Part shown: positions 25,818-33,463 of the stretch, one piece after another | Layout of the letters: each line of letters begins with the position of its first letter | Numbering within the stretch: the first letter of the stretch is position 1 | Assembly: GCA_039680175.1 (NCBI GenBank) | Contig: JBDKTO010000091.1 | Span: forward strand, 25,643 to 89,642 | DNA length: 64,000 bases | Source of the DNA: Veillonellales bacterium | Lineage (GTDB): Bacteria > Bacillota > Negativicutes > JAAYSF01 | Direction of reading: 5' to 3' | Program-made: the position numbers and the translations under genes | The notes under the pieces: model-generated | The model's database searches: none | What the model was told of the DNA's origin: nothing | The model's input: only the letters and a program-made list of their open reading frames with translations

Positions 25818-25846
25818 TTGACAGCTGTTTTTCAATCTGCTAGTAT
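25818..25846 (+). promoter_or_regulatory. Sigma-A type promoter of amtB-glnB
   Basis: TTGACA, 17-base spacer, TAGTAT. The predicted start leaves a leader of about 235 bases with two attenuators and a short ORF. Confidence 0.75.
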
Positions 25847-25873
25847 ATAAACATCAAATTTGATTCATTCATC

Positions 25874-25919
25874 AGGCAATGCTGCCTTTGCATTTTTTTG
25901 CAAAGGCATTTTTGTTTTT
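25874..25919 (+). promoter_or_regulatory. First antiterminator/terminator pair of the amtB leader
   Basis: Hairpin AGGC-AATGCT-GCCT (25874-25887) has a hexaloop with A1 and G4. Its 3' arm is reused by terminator TGCCTTTGCA/TGCAAAGGCA (25883-25908) that runs into TTTTTGTTTTT. The two cannot form together. Confidence 0.7.
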
Positions 25920-25927
25920 AGTCATCT

Positions 25928-25977
25928 GGACAATGATGTCCTGGGGATTATGCTCCCCAGGACATCTCTGTTTTTTT
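25928..25977 (+). promoter_or_regulatory. Second antiterminator/terminator pair of the amtB leader
   Basis: Hairpin GGAC-AATGAT-GTCC (25928-25941) with A1/G4 hexaloop overlaps terminator GATGTCCTGGGGA / TCCCCAGGACATC (25935-25966), followed by TCTG and seven T. With the first pair this gives two successive checkpoints before amtB. Confidence 0.7.
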
Positions 25978-25993
25978 GAAGGAGGTGGCCCCC

Positions 25994-26020
25994 ATGGTAT
26001 TATTTCGTAAAAGCATCTAA
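25994..26020 (+). CDS. Possible leader peptide upstream of amtB
   Basis: Eight codons, MVLFRKSI, stop TAA, with a strong GGAGGTGG site seven bases before ATG. It lies after the second attenuator and 69 bases before amtB. The strong site suggests translation; there is no run of one amino acid that would indicate classical peptide attenuation. Confidence 0.3.
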   Translation: MVLFRKSI

Positions 26021-26088
26021 TTCAGTACTTTATTTGAAAGCCGTGTCCAAGCAAAAATATATCGACTGGAATGAAAGGGGTTTTATGT

Positions 26089-27510
26089 ATGAAAAAGCTA
26101 TGTACCGTTCTTGGGTTACTGCTCGTTCTAACCGCACTATTAGCTCCCGTTGTTTTCGCTGCTGAAGGAGGAGACGCTCCTGTGGTGGAACCGCCTAAAA
26201 TCGATACCGGCGATACCGCATTCGTTATGCTGTGCGCCGCATTGGTAATGCTAATGACCCCCGCGCTGGCAATCTTTTACGGCGGCATGGTTCGAACAAA
26301 AAATGTATTAAGCACAATCATGCAAAGCTTTATCTGTCTTGGCATCGTGTCCATTCAATGGGCGCTCTTTGGTTATTCTCTTGCTTTTGGACCTGATGTA
26401 AACCATATAATTGGCAGTTTGGACTGGATGGGGCTCAATACTGTGGGCGTCGATCCAAACGTTGACTATTCGGCTACGATCCCGCATCTTGCTTTCATGA
26501 TCTTCCAAGGAATGTTCGCCTTTATTACACCCGCCATTATTTCCGGTTCTGTCGCCGAACGTGTAAAATTCCCGGCTTATTTAGCCTTCATCCTCCTGTG
26601 GGCAACTTTCGTCTATGATCCCGTAGCTCATTGGGTATGGGGTGTTGGCGGCTGGCTGCGCGACCTGGGTGTGCTTGACTTTGCCGGCGGTACTGTCGTG
26701 CATATTATTTCCGGAGTATCCGGTCTCGTTTTTGCCATTATGATTGGCAAACGCAAGGGCTACGGCAGTGAAGCGATGGTGCCTCACAATCTGCCATTGA
26801 CTGTTATTGGCGCAGCTCTCCTGTGGTTTGGCTGGTTTGGGTTTAACGCCGGCAGCGCTCTCGGTGCAAACGGCACTGCTCTTACCGCCTTTGTTACGAC
26901 TCATATGGCCGCAGCCACCGCTACTGTGTTCTGGGTCATCGCCGAATGGCTGCATCATGGCAAACCGACGATTCTTGGTGCGGCATCCGGCTGTCTTGCC
27001 GGTCTGGTTATCATAACTCCTGCCGCCGGCTTCGTCAGCTCCATGTCTTCCATTATTATGGGCGCCATTGGCGGCACCGCCTGCTACTTCTCCGTAGCCG
27101 TAATGAAAACAAAGCTTGGTTATGACGATTCCTTGGATGCTTTCGGTATCCACGGCTTTGGCGGCACGTTAGGCGCGATTCTTACCGGTTTCTTCGCCTC
27201 AAAAGAGATTAACTCCGCCGGCGCCGATGGTTTCTTCTACGGTAATCCGGAACAAGTACTGTATCAACTTGCCGGTGTGGCTACCAGCTGGATATTCGCT
27301 GCCGTAGTAACCTTCATCATTGTCAAAGTCGTTGGCCTGTTCCTGCAAATTAAAGCCGATCCCGATGAAGAAGTGCAAGGAATCGATCTTATCGAACACG
27401 GCGAACGCGGTTACGCCCATCAGGATATCGCCGTTGGTTCACCGCTGAACTTTTTATCAAATACTGCTTCCAGTCAGTCAGCTGTTGTGAAAAAAACAAC
27501 ACTGGCGTAA
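26089..27510 (+). CDS. amtB: Ammonium transporter AmtB
   Basis: A 473-residue Amt/Rh-family channel for ammonium, which also passes methylammonium. Seen: signal-like N-terminus ending near AFA-AEGG, then about eleven membrane segments; the family blocks FYGGMVRTKNVLSTIMQ, DFAGGTVVHI (with pore His of the GTVVH block), WFGWFGFNAGSAL and DAFGIHGFGGTLGAI (second pore His). I chose the ATG at 26089, eight bases after AAAGGGG. It pairs with glnB (30 bases downstream), the usual regulated couple. Its place divergent from the methylamine island and its matching leader structures suggest a role in methylammonium uptake or ammonium balance. Confidence 0.95.
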   Translation: MKKLCTVLGLLLVLTALLAPVVFAAEGGDAPVVEPPKIDTGDTAFVMLCAALVMLMTPALAIFYGGMVRTKNVLSTIMQSFICLGIVSIQWALFGYSLAFGPDVNHIIGSLDWMGLNTVGVDPNVDYSATIPHLAFMIFQGMFAFITPAIISGSVAERVKFPAYLAFILLWATFVYDPVAHWVWGVGGWLRDLGVLDFAGGTVVHIISGVSGLVFAIMIGKRKGYGSEAMVPHNLPLTVIGAALLWFGWFGFNAGSALGANGTALTAFVTTHMAAATATVFWVIAEWLHHGKPTILGAASGCLAGLVIITPAAGFVSSMSSIIMGAIGGTACYFSVAVMKTKLGYDDSLDAFGIHGFGGTLGAILTGFFASKEINSAGADGFFYGNPEQVLYQLAGVATSWIFAAVVTFIIVKVVGLFLQIKADPDEEVQGIDLIEHGERGYAHQDIAVGSPLNFLSNTASSQSAVVKKTTLA

Positions 27511-27540
27511 CCTCGCTGTAGAAAAGAAGGGGGAAATCCG

Positions 27541-27903
27541 ATGAATCCGCTAACAAAAATTGAGATTATTACCCGGCCGGAAAAATTAGATGAACTGAAA
27601 GAAGCTCTGAATAAAATTAATGTGGCCGGTATGACTATTACAAATGTGTATGGCTGCGGTTTAAGCAAAGGCCATAACGAAGTTTATCGCGGCCAAGAAT
27701 ACACTATCAATTTAGTACCAAAAATCAAACTTGAAATTGTAGTTTGCGAAATTCCGGTAGAACGGGTGGTAGAAACCGCTAAAAAAGTTTGCCGTACCGG
27801 TAAAATAGGTGATGGTAAAATTTTTGTCTACTCTCTTGCTAACGCCGTACGAATTCGTACCGGCGAAGAAGGAGACATCGCGATTATGGAGCCAAATCAA
27901 TAA
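27541..27903 (+). CDS. glnK: PII nitrogen regulatory protein (GlnB/GlnK)
   Basis: A 120-residue PII signal protein that binds 2-oxoglutarate and ATP/ADP and blocks AmtB through its T-loop. Seen: KIEIITRPEKLDELKEAL start, T-loop EVYRGQEYTIN with the tyrosine equivalent to Tyr51, B-loop TGKIGDGKIFV and C-loop VRIRTGEEG. An AGAAGGGGG site precedes the ATG. Linkage to amtB makes it GlnK-type by convention. Confidence 0.95.
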   Translation: MNPLTKIEIITRPEKLDELKEALNKINVAGMTITNVYGCGLSKGHNEVYRGQEYTINLVPKIKLEIVVCEIPVERVVETAKKVCRTGKIGDGKIFVYSLANAVRIRTGEEGDIAIMEPNQ

Positions 27904-27925
27904 CGTAGAATTATTTCCCCGATTT

Positions 27926-29449
27926 TTATAGCTCCTTGCGTCTTTCGGTTGGGAAGACGCAAGGAGCTATCTTAAACTGAGCGGCTGCGGCAAACCGTTT
28001 TGTCACCTGCTCACCCATTCTCTGGCCCATAGCATTATACAGAGTAATAAGTCGGCAACGGCATTCCTGTGTTTCCAAATCAACCGCCTCCCCATAACGC
28101 GCGGCGGCCTGCACATCCTGGCGCATAAACTCATACAGGTCATAGAGTTTGCAATAATATTCCGGTTCCCGGGGTTCCAAGGCAATTGCCTGCCGGTAGC
28201 AGCCGGCAGCTTCCCCTGGCGATCCGGTTTGCTGCAGCAAATCAGCCAATGTGCCGTAAGCCTCCTGGCAGTCCGGATGAGCAGCCAGATAAAGACGTAC
28301 ATAATACTTGGCATCCGTCAGCTGACCATACTGCTGCCACAGTCGACCGATGATCAATCCATATTCGTTTAAACAGGTACCATCCAGATGATTCAGCAGT
28401 TCTTTACCATATTTCCATCGCGTCAAATCGAATGTCCGTCTTAGAATGTCCAGCAATAAAGCCATGCCTTCTTCCCCTAAAAGCACGGAAAAACTCTCCT
28501 TACTATTGGACGCATCCCGCAGCAGTCTGATAACCGCCCCGGTATCGGCAGATAACCCCAGCACAAATAGCTGCTCAGCCAGCATAGCGACGATATGGCC
28601 GTTGCCCTGAAACCAAAAACATAAAAGTAGATTGAACTTGGCGACCGGGTATAATGGGTCGTCAGAAGTAAATAAATCAAACAGCCGCAAAGCTTCCAAA
28701 TGGCGTTCCTGTTGAATCAGGCATATAGCCTGATTCAGAATGTTCTGCGAGGGAACCGGGTACTCCGGCATCCCCTGTTCATAGTAATCCAGCGCTAATC
28801 TGAACGCTCCCTGTCCGATAAGAATTTGAGCCATTAGCAAATGCGCCTGGGGGGAGCGAAGCTCACACAGTTTTTCCAGGCACTCCCTGGCATATATCGG
28901 ATCTTCCCTTGGCCTGAGAATGCGGATGATGCACTCCAGGGCGGTAACGAATGCTGGATTATCCCGCAATCCCCGAATGTAGTAGCGTAGCGCCTCCTCC
29001 TCATTGCCGAACTTCTCAGCCAATTGTCCCAGATAAAAACAGGGGCAAAATCCCCTGCTTCCGTTAAATGCGTCGTAATGATCCGGTTGCTCCGGCAGTG
29101 ACAAACATTTAGCAAAAAAAGTATATGCTGCCCCATAATCTTTCGCCTCATAGCTTACCTGACCACTGCATAAATACAAACCGGCATGGTCGGGAAACAG
29201 CTCTAAACCGGTACGGGCCGCCGCCAGCGCTCGTTGTGGCTCCCCGCTTTTATAATAGGAGTATGCCAGATAATTAAATAGTTTTGGCAAAAACATTTGC
29301 CTATGATCGGTTTCCTGAACCGCAAATTCGAATTCCCGGGCTGCATCCTCAAAGTGCCCAGCCCGAAACAACTCTATTCCACAGTGATAACGTGCCTGGT
29401 AATTATCCGGAGCAGCTTCAGCCTTCACAATCATGCATAAATTATCCAT
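27926..29449 (-). CDS. TPR-repeat protein, paralogue lacking the GT2 domain
   Basis: A 507-residue tandem tetratricopeptide protein. Its middle matches the TPR half of the GT2-TPR protein at 33460-35439 almost word for word (KDYGAAYTFFAKCLSLPEQP against KNYGAAYAFFERCLSLPEQP; FYLGQLAEKF-NEEEALRYYI-GLRDNP in both), but the N-terminal glycosyltransferase domain is missing. The ATG at 29449 starts right at the TPR region with AAGGTG upstream; a GTG two codons earlier is possible. A late-sporulation-type promoter precedes it. It may be a scaffold for the glycosylation enzymes or a partly deleted copy. Confidence 0.75.
   Translation of the reverse strand: MDNLCMIVKAEAAPDNYQARYHCGIELFRAGHFEDAAREFEFAVQETDHRQMFLPKLFNYLAYSYYKSGEPQRALAAARTGLELFPDHAGLYLCSGQVSYEAKDYGAAYTFFAKCLSLPEQPDHYDAFNGSRGFCPCFYLGQLAEKFGNEEEALRYYIRGLRDNPAFVTALECIIRILRPREDPIYARECLEKLCELRSPQAHLLMAQILIGQGAFRLALDYYEQGMPEYPVPSQNILNQAICLIQQERHLEALRLFDLFTSDDPLYPVAKFNLLLCFWFQGNGHIVAMLAEQLFVLGLSADTGAVIRLLRDASNSKESFSVLLGEEGMALLLDILRRTFDLTRWKYGKELLNHLDGTCLNEYGLIIGRLWQQYGQLTDAKYYVRLYLAAHPDCQEAYGTLADLLQQTGSPGEAAGCYRQAIALEPREPEYYCKLYDLYEFMRQDVQAAARYGEAVDLETQECRCRLITLYNAMGQRMGEQVTKRFAAAAQFKIAPCVFPTERRKEL
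27928..27970. terminator. Hairpin between glnK and the TPR gene
   Basis: A perfect 17-bp stem ATAGCTCCTTGCGTCTT / AAGACGCAAGGAGCTAT with a nine-base loop. It covers the last codons of the convergent TPR gene. Neither side has a long T-run, so termination efficiency is uncertain. Confidence 0.65.
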
Positions 29450-29480
29450 ATTCACACCTTAACTTAAATAGTATCTATAC

Positions 29481-29509
29481 TACTATATGCCATGGACATT
29501 TACGATGTG
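29481..29509 (-). promoter_or_regulatory. SigK-like promoter of the TPR gene
   Basis: Minus strand CACA, 16 bases, CATATAGTA, matching mACm-N15/16-CATAnnnTA of late mother-cell genes in Bacillus. No good sigma-A elements were seen here. Confidence 0.55.
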
Positions 29510-29583
29510 CAAACGGCATCCGTTCGGCGTTAACCGGCCTGATGCCGTTGATATTATTCCAATTATATATTAATCTCTTATGT

Positions 29584-29612
29584 CACTTTTCAGACTGCTG
29601 CGTAATATTATG
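29584..29612 (+). promoter_or_regulatory. SigK-like promoter of the DNRLRE-type protein gene
   Basis: CACT, 16 bases, AATATTATG followed by TACTAA. The same GTCAC...ATATTATGTA-TAA arrangement lies in front of the repeat protein at 35643, so it is conserved between the two related genes. Confidence 0.5.
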
Positions 29613-29724
29613 TACTAACAGCTTTACTAAACCACCCGGTATCTTCGCAAGTGCTTAAAGTAAATATGTAACCGATTAACAACTCTTGATAAATTTCCCT
29701 AATATAAAGTGAGGAGGTATTTTC

Positions 29725-30582
29725 GTGGGCGTTATTTTTTTTAAGCCCCCGGTTATGGATACATCTGTCAACCTGGGCTCCCGCCATCGTCTTCGCTGCC
29801 GCGAGAAAGAATTAAATGTTGGCCGGAAGGACGACGACACTTTCCGTGCTTTACTGCAATTTGATTTATCCCAATTGCCCTTTTCTTTACCGATCTTTCG
29901 CGCTACATTATATTTATTTCTCTTCAGCGACTATTGCGACAAATCGCAAACCATTCAGTTGTTTCAGGTATTATCCCGCTGGAACCAAAAAACGGTTTCC
30001 GGAATTAACTTTCCTTTAACCGGGGCCAAACCAGTTGACACTGTCCTGAAAACTAACCAAAACAAAGACTGTTTAGCTTTCAATATAACACCGCTGGTGG
30101 CAAAATGGCAAAGCAGTCTGGCGGCAAATCTGGGTGTCATGATCAGAACGAAATGCGAAATTGGTTTTAACAATCTTATTCGTTTTTGCAGCAGCGAATT
30201 CAATGACTCTTCTTGCTGGCCGTACATTGAAATCAATTATCTGGAGCCCCATCCGCCCGACGATCAGGGCTGCCCTCATTTGGAGTTCCGGTCCAATGTC
30301 CATACCTCAGACGAAATAAATTGCACCAACCCGATCAATACTTTATGTTTTAGCTATTCGTATTTAGTGATGAACAGCGGCGAATCCCCGGCAATTGCCT
30401 ATCTGCAAATCAGTCCGGACGGTGAAACATGGCTGACTCAGACCGAAACAGCCAGGATACAGCCAAAACAACTGCACACATTTGCCGCCATCTACATTGC
30501 CAAATTCTCGCGATTATGCTACACATCCGCAGTTCCTGGCCAAAGTACTGCCTTAACTGTTTATGTACAAGGAACATCATAA
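29725..30582 (+). CDS. DNRLRE-type plus DUF6385-like surface protein
   Basis: A 285-residue beta-rich protein without a signal peptide. The N-terminal 190 residues read like a DNRLRE domain (DTSVNLGSRHRLRCREKELNVGR, ALLQFDLSQLP, FNITPLVAKW), found in surface adhesins. The last 85 residues (YLQISPDGETWLTQ... LTVYVQGTS) match the C-terminal domain of the repeat protein at 35643-36401 (LQISPDGFSWFDE...LNIYFQGQFS), probably DUF6385. Start is GTG after GAGGAGG. Absence of a signal peptide together with a sporulation-type promoter fits a spore coat or exosporium protein made in the mother cell; this is inference. Confidence 0.7.
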   Translation: MGVIFFKPPVMDTSVNLGSRHRLRCREKELNVGRKDDDTFRALLQFDLSQLPFSLPIFRATLYLFLFSDYCDKSQTIQLFQVLSRWNQKTVSGINFPLTGAKPVDTVLKTNQNKDCLAFNITPLVAKWQSSLAANLGVMIRTKCEIGFNNLIRFCSSEFNDSSCWPYIEINYLEPHPPDDQGCPHLEFRSNVHTSDEINCTNPINTLCFSYSYLVMNSGESPAIAYLQISPDGETWLTQTETARIQPKQLHTFAAIYIAKFSRLCYTSAVPGQSTALTVYVQGTS

Positions 30583-30628
30583 ACAACAGAGACCGGCAAA
30601 CCTGCCGGTCTCTGTTGTTATGTTTTTT
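30582..30628 (+). terminator. Terminator after the DNRLRE-type gene
   Basis: Perfect 17-bp stem AACAACAGAGACCGGCA / TGCCGGTCTCTGTTGTT, four-base loop, then TATGTTTTTT. It also overlaps the end of the convergent GT2 gene. Confidence 0.85.
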
Positions 30629-31718
30629 CTACTGTTGACTGCCGCTGCCTTAATTCCTGCAACCGGCCCTGCGGATACTGCCACTGGTGTGCCAGGCGGC
30701 AGGCTGCTAAGTAGGCGGCTTCCGCCTGATCATTCCGGCCGGTCATCAGCAAAGCATCCGCCAGCAATACCTGAATGTGGCAAAGCGGTAAAAGAGTATC
30801 TGTTCCTGCCGCTGCCGCCTGCCGCAGACCGTCAGCAGCCGCCTGCCAGTCACCAGACTGAACAGCTGTCAGTCCCTTCAATAGACAAAATTCCGGATCT
30901 CCGGGAAACATAATCAACGCATTGTCCAACAGACGGTTCAGCCGCTCCCGCTCACCGGTTTGAAGCATTCCCGTCCCCAAAGTAGTAATCACATGATGAA
31001 AATAGCCCTCTCCCCCTGTCAGACGCACCAAAGCAGCTGACAAAAATTCATTGCCCTGGATAATATCACCGGCCTGAGTAAATTCAATTCCCAAACTGTA
31101 CAGCAAAAACGGATCATCCGGCTTTGCTTCCAATGCCCGTCTAATAATACAGATATTGCGCTGATGCTTATTTTTCGCCGCAATTCTTTTCTGCAGATAG
31201 CCGGTATGGAGAATCGCAATACCGGAGTGAACCAGGCCAAAATTTCCGTTTTGCTGCTTTATGCTGCCGATAACTTGTTCATGAATCGCTCCTTCAAACC
31301 GGTATAACGGATTGTTCTTAAACAACCGCACGACTTGATCGCTGACCTCTTCCTCCCCATCCCCCAGCAAGCTGCGAATGGTAAGAAAATAACCTTCCAC
31401 GCCGGAAGCGGCAAGCAGCCGGGCAAACAATTCCCGATCAACAGGTTCCAGTACCTCATCACCATCCAGGACTAATATCCAATCGCCTGCAGCCTGACCC
31501 AGGCCAAAGTTGCGGGCGGCGGCAAAATCATCCTGCCATGCATACGGCACGACCTTGGCCTTAAGCTTCTCTGCCAGTTTCACCGTATGATCGACAGAAC
31601 CGGTATCAACAACGACGATCTCATCGACCAGCCCCGCCGCGCTTTGGATGCAAGCTGTAATGCAGTCTTCTTCGTTTTTCGTTATAAGGCATAAGCTGAC
31701 TGTCGGCTTGATTTTCAT
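30618..31718 (-). CDS. GT2 glycosyltransferase with TPR tail (third in operon)
   Basis: A 366-residue protein: an N-terminal GT2 domain of about 220 residues (VSLCLITKNEEDCITACIQS, VVVDTGSVDHTV, DDFAAARNFGL, metal-binding LDGDEVLE, FEGAIHEQV) and a TPR-like C-terminal region. Such GT2-TPR proteins add sugars to proteins or lipids from a nucleotide sugar in the cytoplasm. The ATG overlaps the previous stop by four bases, with AAGGAG upstream. It is the last gene of a three-gene operon of related enzymes. Confidence 0.85.
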   Translation of the reverse strand: MKIKPTVSLCLITKNEEDCITACIQSAAGLVDEIVVVDTGSVDHTVKLAEKLKAKVVPYAWQDDFAAARNFGLGQAAGDWILVLDGDEVLEPVDRELFARLLAASGVEGYFLTIRSLLGDGEEEVSDQVVRLFKNNPLYRFEGAIHEQVIGSIKQQNGNFGLVHSGIAILHTGYLQKRIAAKNKHQRNICIIRRALEAKPDDPFLLYSLGIEFTQAGDIIQGNEFLSAALVRLTGGEGYFHHVITTLGTGMLQTGERERLNRLLDNALIMFPGDPEFCLLKGLTAVQSGDWQAAADGLRQAAAAGTDTLLPLCHIQVLLADALLMTGRNDQAEAAYLAACRLAHQWQYPQGRLQELRQRQSTVEKT

Positions 31719-33463
31719 ACATATAAACTCCTTGCCGGAAGATATTGAATATTCATCAATTCTTCAACGTCGTTCCCCTGTTTCCGCCAAAATTCGACCG
31801 TCAGCCGGGCACCGGCTGGCGACATGCCGGAAACAAGGTCAAGAGCCTCGGCCGCCAGCCGCCGGAACATAGCTCCGTCCCTGCCTGAACCGGCCCGCAG
31901 ACAGTTGGCGGCAACATTGAGCAATACCCGGGCTGCTTCTGTCTCCCGGAACTTTTCCACCCCACGGTAGTATTCGCCGCCGCTGCAGCGAGAAATCAAG
32001 CTTAACAGAGCCCAGGCAGCGCTGCGGTTCTCGGCTTGACGCCATAAGGACAATGCCGTATTCTTAGCCTCCCGGTACTGTCCCGCAAAAAGCTGGGCGA
32101 TAAACTGATAAGTATGGCCGGCCGCAGATAATTCCATCGCCGCTTTCTTCAATTTATTCAAGACCGCCAGTGCCTGCTCGCCGCGTCCGCAATATACCAG
32201 GCAGCGGACTAAAGAAAGATCGCTGTCTCCTTCCGGCAAATATTCATCCCCCTCAAGGCAGGACAGTGCCAGTTCTGCATAGCCGGAGATAAAAAATAAT
32301 TGGGCCAGAATACTTCTCCATTGTTTATTCTCAAGGCAGCCGACTGATCGGAAACGGTTAAAAGACCGGCTGGCTCCCTCCGCGGCCAGTCCGAGAAAAA
32401 ACAGATTGCACAGCGGGTATACAAAATCCGGATTGGCTGTTAAGGCTTGCTGATACAAAATTTGAGCGTTCTGAAACTGGCCCAGCTTCTCATGACATTC
32501 CCCGGCATGGTACAAAGCGAGAAAACTATCCGTACCATTCGTATGACTAAAAACAGCCGACGGACATCCGCTGTCCAGCGCCTTTTGAAAATATTCCAGT
32601 GATGCCCGATAGTCCCCCATTATAAGCAAAACCACTCCATAATCAAAAAAAAGGTCCGTATAAGCAGGATAACGCAGGATTTCTTCCCGACATACGCAGC
32701 AGGCGTCCTGCCACCGATTAAGCGCCGATAGACAAGTAATGGTGTGCCGCACCGCCGGTGCCCGGAATAGAAGATGCTCTTCCGGCAACCGGCGTCGTGT
32801 TTGCTGAAAATAAGGCAGTGCTTTGCTGAATTGCCCAAGTCCCATCCATTCTACGCCCAGATAATACTGTAAAAAGCAATTTTCCGGCTGGTCGGCTAAC
32901 GCTTTTTTTAATAACGCTAGGTTGCGTCCTCTTTTACTATTTCGTTCCCGGGGCAAAACCAGTTGATGGATGATCACCGGACCTGGCGCAGTCCCTACCG
33001 CTTCCGGCTTCGCCAGCACAACCTGCTCGTGAATTATCCCGGAATACCGGTAGAACGGAGTGTTTCGGAACAGCCGCAGCACAGCACAGCGGTCGTAATC
33101 ACCGGCTGAGGGTGTACGCTGATTGTGCAGCGGCAGAAAAAAAGCCTCATATTCAGGGTGCTGAATAATTACCCCATGCAGATCGCCGCTGTTTTCAGCA
33201 AGTTGTTCGTCCGCATCAAGGGATAAAATCCAATCACCGTTACACTGGTCAAGGGCATAATTGCGGGCAGCGCTAAAATCTCCCTTCCAGGGAAAAGAAA
33301 AAATCCTATCGGAAAACTGTTTGGCAATTTCCACTGTTCGATCGGTTGAACCCGTATCCACAATAACAATTTCGTCGACAAGCCGGTGAACGCTATTGAG
33401 ACAGGCGGTCAGATACTTCGCTTCATTGCGTACAATCATCGCCAGACTAATGGCCGGAATCAT
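31715..33463 (-). CDS. GT2 glycosyltransferase with long TPR region (second in operon)
   Basis: A 582-residue protein. GT2 domain: ISLAMIVRNEAKYLTACLNS, IVIVDTGSTDRTVEIA, GDFSAARNYAL, SLDADEQL (DxD), YRYSGIIHEQVV. The remaining 350 residues carry TPR-like repeats (SALPYFQQT, ASLEYFQKALDSG, AQILYQQALTANPDFVYP). Its ATG overlaps the stop of the first operon gene as ATGA. The three GTs share the same plan but differ enough to add different sugars. Confidence 0.85.
   Translation of the reverse strand: MIPAISLAMIVRNEAKYLTACLNSVHRLVDEIVIVDTGSTDRTVEIAKQFSDRIFSFPWKGDFSAARNYALDQCNGDWILSLDADEQLAENSGDLHGVIIQHPEYEAFFLPLHNQRTPSAGDYDRCAVLRLFRNTPFYRYSGIIHEQVVLAKPEAVGTAPGPVIIHQLVLPRERNSKRGRNLALLKKALADQPENCFLQYYLGVEWMGLGQFSKALPYFQQTRRRLPEEHLLFRAPAVRHTITCLSALNRWQDACCVCREEILRYPAYTDLFFDYGVVLLIMGDYRASLEYFQKALDSGCPSAVFSHTNGTDSFLALYHAGECHEKLGQFQNAQILYQQALTANPDFVYPLCNLFFLGLAAEGASRSFNRFRSVGCLENKQWRSILAQLFFISGYAELALSCLEGDEYLPEGDSDLSLVRCLVYCGRGEQALAVLNKLKKAAMELSAAGHTYQFIAQLFAGQYREAKNTALSLWRQAENRSAAWALLSLISRCSGGEYYRGVEKFRETEAARVLLNVAANCLRAGSGRDGAMFRRLAAEALDLVSGMSPAGARLTVEFWRKQGNDVEELMNIQYLPARSLYV

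Noticed and set aside
26581..27153. 190-codon frame on the minus strand inside amtB
   Set aside because: Shadow of a conserved membrane protein gene; low-complexity, no ribosome site.
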